A stretch of 64,000 bases of DNA from Stemphylium vesicarium (taxonomy: Eukaryota; Ascomycota; Dothideomycetes; Pleosporales; Pleosporaceae): NCBI GenBank assembly GCA_004380135.1, contig QXCR01000002.1, positions 62,001 to 126,000 of the forward strand, given 5' to 3'. Position 1 is the first letter of the stretch. Each line of letters opens with the position of its first letter. Positions 62,017-64,000 of the stretch are shown one piece after another. The notes under the pieces are model-generated. The model worked only from the letters and a program-made list of their open reading frames with translations, made no database searches and was not told where the DNA came from. The position numbers and the translations under genes were made by a program.

Positions 62017-64000
62017 ATGGCCGCTGCTGTCGCCAGATACCCTTCTTCCATGCCAAGTCGTTCTTCGACGCCTCCACCGCACCTGTCATTGAACACCTCG
62101 ACTCGTGGTACGCCTGCGCCCATTCCCAACAAGCACATTCCAATATGCCCCCCTGGTGGACTGCCTGCGACGCCGCCAGCCTCTCCCCCACGCCAGGACA
62201 GTCTCATCGAGACATCATCCATCACCTATCCGCCTGATGCCTACTGTTCAAAGTATTCAGACGACCCGCCGCTGTACACCATCACCGCGGATCGCATGGC
62301 AGAGGCTCTGGAACACATCGCAACTCAGCCCCTTCCCAACCCTGAACAGGTGTTTCCATGGATGCATGGCCTCCATGCAGAGAACCAGATCCAGCTTGCT
62401 TTTTTCTCGTCGCGTCGCAGGAGCGGCCGCAAGGTGCCCAGATGCATTCGCAGCATCACCGTTGTGAAGACTGGTGGAAACTTGTCATCGTCGAAGCTGA
62501 AGGGTGCGATCGCACCAGATGAGCTACTGGAATCCGTTTCTTCTGACAACCCCAAATTCATGGAGTGCGACCCCAAAGATGGCTTTTCCGTGCGCAACTT
62601 CCAGATCCAGGCCTGTAAACTAGGCATGGTCTCAGACATTGTCGTATATGGCGACCACAAGACGAAGCCAGAAGATACAGTCGCGCTGGCTCAGAAGATC
62701 TCAAGGGCTCAGCGGCAGTATGAAGCAAGGAACGGGCTTCCATCTTGTTTGTTCAACACTTTTATGCTTTCAGGTAGATCAAGCGCTGCACACAGGGTAC
62801 ACTGATTACTGACAACTCTAGATGCTTTCAGTTGCATGCAAAACAAGTACCCAAGCTTGGTCGCCATTGACTCAGCCGGTGACATGACGGGCGAGGTTGC
62901 AGACTTCTGTGAGTATTGCGATGGAACCCTATGGAATACAGTGGCTGATGGTCGCGCCTAGTTTACTGGGAAAGATACGAGATGAGTGAGATGTCCAAGG
63001 CATCCGAAATCAGCAAGAACGTCTTCTTAGGACCCACACCCGACCAGAACCTGCACCCGGAGTGTGCATCCGAGGATGCGTACGACATGCTAATCGAAGC
63101 TACCGACCTTGCGCATGTACCAGAATCGCGCTCGCTACGAGCTCTTAAAATGGGTCTAGAGAGGGTGCACCGCAAATCTACGCTGCACATGGAGTTCCCC
63201 TCGTCGGGTAGCATCATGCCTCCTACCTGGGCACACGGAGAGGTCGATGGCTTGATGGGCATGTGCAAGTGGATGTACGAGCTGGCAAACCCGCAGGAAG
63301 TCCGGCGATCGAAGCGAAGAAGAGAGGACGAGGATGAAGCCATAGAAATGGACGACGCCACGACACCCCGCAAGTTCCTGATCCACTGCACGGATGGCTA
63401 TACCGAGACCACACTTCTGGCGCTTGCGTACTTTATGTATGCAGAAGGCCTTCCCGTGCACGATGCATGGATTCAGCTGCATCGCGAGAAGGGCAGGAAC
63501 TTCTTTGCCTACCCATCCGATGTCGCCCTCCTGACCGCTATTCAACCGCGAATTCTACAGGAATCTCCCCGCTTCAACCAGAGTATTCTCAACATCTCCG
63601 AGCCACGCTGGCTATCAAAGCTTGACGGAAGCTTGCCCAGCCGGATCTTGCCATACATGTACCTCGGTAATCTAGGCCATGCGAACAACCCAGAACTTCT
63701 TCGCGCCATGGGCATCACCCGTGTGCTGAGCGTTGGGGAGGCGCTTTCTTGGCCTGAAGGCATCCAGAAAACCCTTGATTGGCCTAGCGACAACTTCCTG
63801 ATGATCGACCGGGTCCAGGACAATGGTGTTGATCCTCTATGGGGCGACTTCGAGCGTTGCCTTAAGTTCATCGGTGAGCATTACAGACAGTATCACTGAC
63901 TTCATCCGCTGACGAAGAACAGAAGCGGGGAAGAAAGAAGGCGGCGCCACACTAGTGCACTGTCGTGTTGGTGTGTCACGCTCTGCGACGATCTGCATCG
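62017..64000 (+). CDS. PPS1: Dual-specificity protein phosphatase PPS1-like, truncated by window end
   Basis: A protein Tyr/Ser/Thr phosphatase; yeast PPS1 is linked to S-phase control. Exons 62017-62773, 62822-62908, 62962-63873 and 63923 onward (introns 48, 53, 49 nt) give 611 aa before the right edge cuts the gene. Residues 1-75 are proline/serine-rich and disordered. A conserved PPS1 N-terminal domain follows (FPWMHGLHAENQIQLAFF; NFQIQACKLGMVSDIVVYGD). A first phosphatase-like loop reads HCTDGYTETTLLALAYFMY at 63384, with Glu where the catalytic loop needs Arg. The second domain starts at ILPYMYLGNLGHANNPELL and reaches the active loop HCRVGVSRSATICI at 63958, which has the full C-x5-R-S signature. 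The last splice, LKFI|EAGKKEGGATLVHC, is needed to reach it. Confidence 0.93.

Noticed and set aside
1..64000. Secondary-metabolite gene cluster or transposon island
   Set aside because: No polyketide synthase, peptide synthetase, terpene cyclase, transposase or reverse transcriptase was found; the genes are mostly conserved single functions.
1..64000. tRNA genes
   Set aside because: A scan by eye for the GTTCGAATC-type B box on both strands gave only isolated partial matches without a cloverleaf; a tRNAscan-SE run would settle it.

Overview
The window reads as nuclear DNA of a filamentous ascomycete, probably a Dothideomycete of the Pleosporales type. This is inferred from gene content, since no search could be run. 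Genes lie on both strands at about one per 2.3 kb. Most are split by short GT-AG introns (37 modelled, mostly 44-73 nt, extremes 35 and 109 nt), often with CTAAC or CTGAC branch-like motifs. Many starts sit in CCACCATGG-type contexts. There are no operons, no Shine-Dalgarno logic, no CRISPR array, no convincing tRNA or rRNA and no recognisable intact transposon. Exon joins were worked out by hand from reading frame, splice signals and conserved motifs.

Layout. 0.8-12.3 kb: FAD synthase (FAD1) diverges from the sulfite reductase beta subunit (MET5). Then come a Mae1-like dicarboxylate transporter, convergent with pyridoxamine-phosphate oxidase (PDX3), and a DUF3176 membrane protein. 13.4-20.4 kb: a TPR protein of the TTC38 type, a fungal rhodopsin-like (PTH11-like) 7-TM protein, an oxysterol-binding protein and a very small membrane protein. 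20.7-29.2 kb: secreted L-asparaginase diverging from an HD-domain cyanamide-hydratase-like enzyme, Hikeshi/OPI10, a 965-residue XPF-like protein with an apparently dead nuclease site, and a secreted pepsin-type protease. 31.1-38.9 kb: PAT1, diverging from a KRE2/MNT1-type mannosyltransferase, a TauD-type dioxygenase and a small orphan ORF. 39.3-47.7 kb: PRP22, MCM6 and UDP-glucose 4-epimerase. 49.5-64 kb: a SUN-domain protein, ARC1, a YUH1-type ubiquitin hydrolase, a Git3-type GPCR, scavenger decapping enzyme, DNA polymerase delta small subunit and PPS1, which runs off the right edge.

The genes do not form a biosynthetic cluster. They are mainly housekeeping functions: sulfur, flavin and B6 metabolism, mRNA decay and splicing, DNA replication, and glycosylation. 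A few secreted or membrane proteins point to nutrient sensing and scavenging. The most unusual items are the XPF-like protein, which is a candidate Zip2/SHOC1-type meiotic factor; the degenerate second phosphatase loop in PPS1; two stop-free frame-preserving introns (ARC1, DCS1); a possible mitochondrial-targeting extension of ARC1; a 35-nt candidate intron; and an unexplained tail-anchor-like reading frame behind the mannosyltransferase.
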